A stretch of DNA of 64,000 bases. It comes from Strongylocentrotus purpuratus (taxonomy: Eukaryota; Echinodermata; Echinoidea; Camarodonta; Strongylocentrotidae). The position numbers were made by a program, and so were the translations under genes. The stretch lies in assembly GCF_000002235.5 (NCBI RefSeq), contig NW_022145615.1:13109731-13173730 (forward strand), read 5' to 3'. The notes under the pieces were generated by a model that was given only the letters and a program-made list of their open reading frames with translations, was not told the origin of the DNA and made no database searches. The number at the start of each line of letters is the position of its first letter. Position 1 is the stretch's first letter. This document shows, in pieces, positions 63,501-64,000 of the stretch.

Positions 63501-64000
63501 ACTAATTCATTTTCTTGGTTTCAGATGATTAGTTAACAGTAATTTGTAATTTATCAATCTCAATATTTCAAGCGTGGGTCATACAAGAAGACACACAAGA
63601 TGAAGTAAACTTTGCCTCGATGTAATTTACAAAATGAATATAGGAATTTCAATGACATAGATTAATGTAAGAATAAAATGGAAAATCACATAATTAAAAA
63701 GACTCTTTGGGGGGAAATATATAAATGCACATTGTTTTCAATCTCGTGATTTTTACGATACAGTTCACACAGTAATGTGAAGGCATTCACTCAGTCCCCA
63801 TTCGCACTTGCACATGCATTTCACTGCACCCACTTGATCAATTTCGCGTGTACAATTATATAATTTAAGAGTTTGCCGCTATTCTCTCGAGGCCGCCATC
63901 GATTTCAAGCTTACCGATAATGATGGCGGTCTCCTGAGTTCTCTGTAATTTATCTTTTTTCATTGAAATTATATATTTGTGTTTGTATGCATCTTATTTA
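60598..64000. other. Upstream region of the P16-like gene; no exon recognised
   Basis: This AT-rich stretch should contain the signal-peptide exon or the intron leading to it. I looked on the minus strand for an ATG, a short hydrophobic stretch and a donor leaving one base of a codon, and found no convincing match. A 28-bp block at 63908-63935 is flanked by a minus-strand AG (AAATTACAG) and a GTAAGC donor and could be a tiny non-coding exon. Segments around 63050-63480 are less AT-biased and could be regulatory. Confidence 0.3.

Overview
This is a piece of an animal genome: AT-rich, with very few genes and many microsatellites, MITEs and tRNA-derived SINEs. The best reading is a marine invertebrate deuterostome, most likely an echinoderm. 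Three things support this: the invertebrate-style SKI-family corepressor gene, a Gly/Met/Asp-rich single-pass membrane protein that resembles the P16 biomineralization proteins of sea urchins, and SINE tails ending in AAGCGCTATATAA plus (ATT)n. No database could be searched, so the species is not assigned.

Two protein-coding genes can be supported, both on the minus strand. The first is a SKOR-type (SKI family transcriptional corepressor, also called Fussel/Corl) gene. Its large coding exon lies at 24034-25920 and carries the SKI/SNO/DAC domain and the zinc-binding SMAD4-binding domain. By joining splice signals with reading phase, two small downstream exons can be added at 9528-9627 and 5482-5562; the phases fit exactly (0, then 1/2). 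The end of the protein, where family members have a coiled coil, was not found and probably lies left of position 1 or in tiny exons near 4.6-4.9 kb. A possible 5' non-coding exon and promoter region is at 42145-42760. The second gene, at 59966-60597, encodes the last exon of a secreted or membrane-anchored protein whose first (signal-peptide) exon was not identified.

Layout: 1-5.5 kb is the 3' part of the SKOR gene with a full-length SINE. 5.6-9.5 kb is a SKOR intron holding a foldback-like element with arms made of an 11-bp tandem repeat (7301-8101). 9.6-24.0 kb is a 14.4-kb SKOR intron with two MITEs, SINEs and a 4.7-kb TIR-bounded element (13472-18206) that carries about 29 copies of a ~112-bp satellite in a higher-order pattern. 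26-42 kb is probable 5' intron of SKOR with SINEs, GA tracts, a three-copy ~229-bp tandem repeat (34810-35338) and a TA-flanked 518-bp mariner-like MITE (36423-36940). 42-60 kb is intergenic DNA with GA/CT and GAT tracts and a 176-bp tandem duplication. 60-64 kb is upstream of the P16-like exon.

Most long open frames in this window are read-throughs of microsatellites (GA, CT, CAT, the 11-bp unit) and are not genes. No rRNA, functional tRNA, CRISPR array or autonomous transposase was seen.
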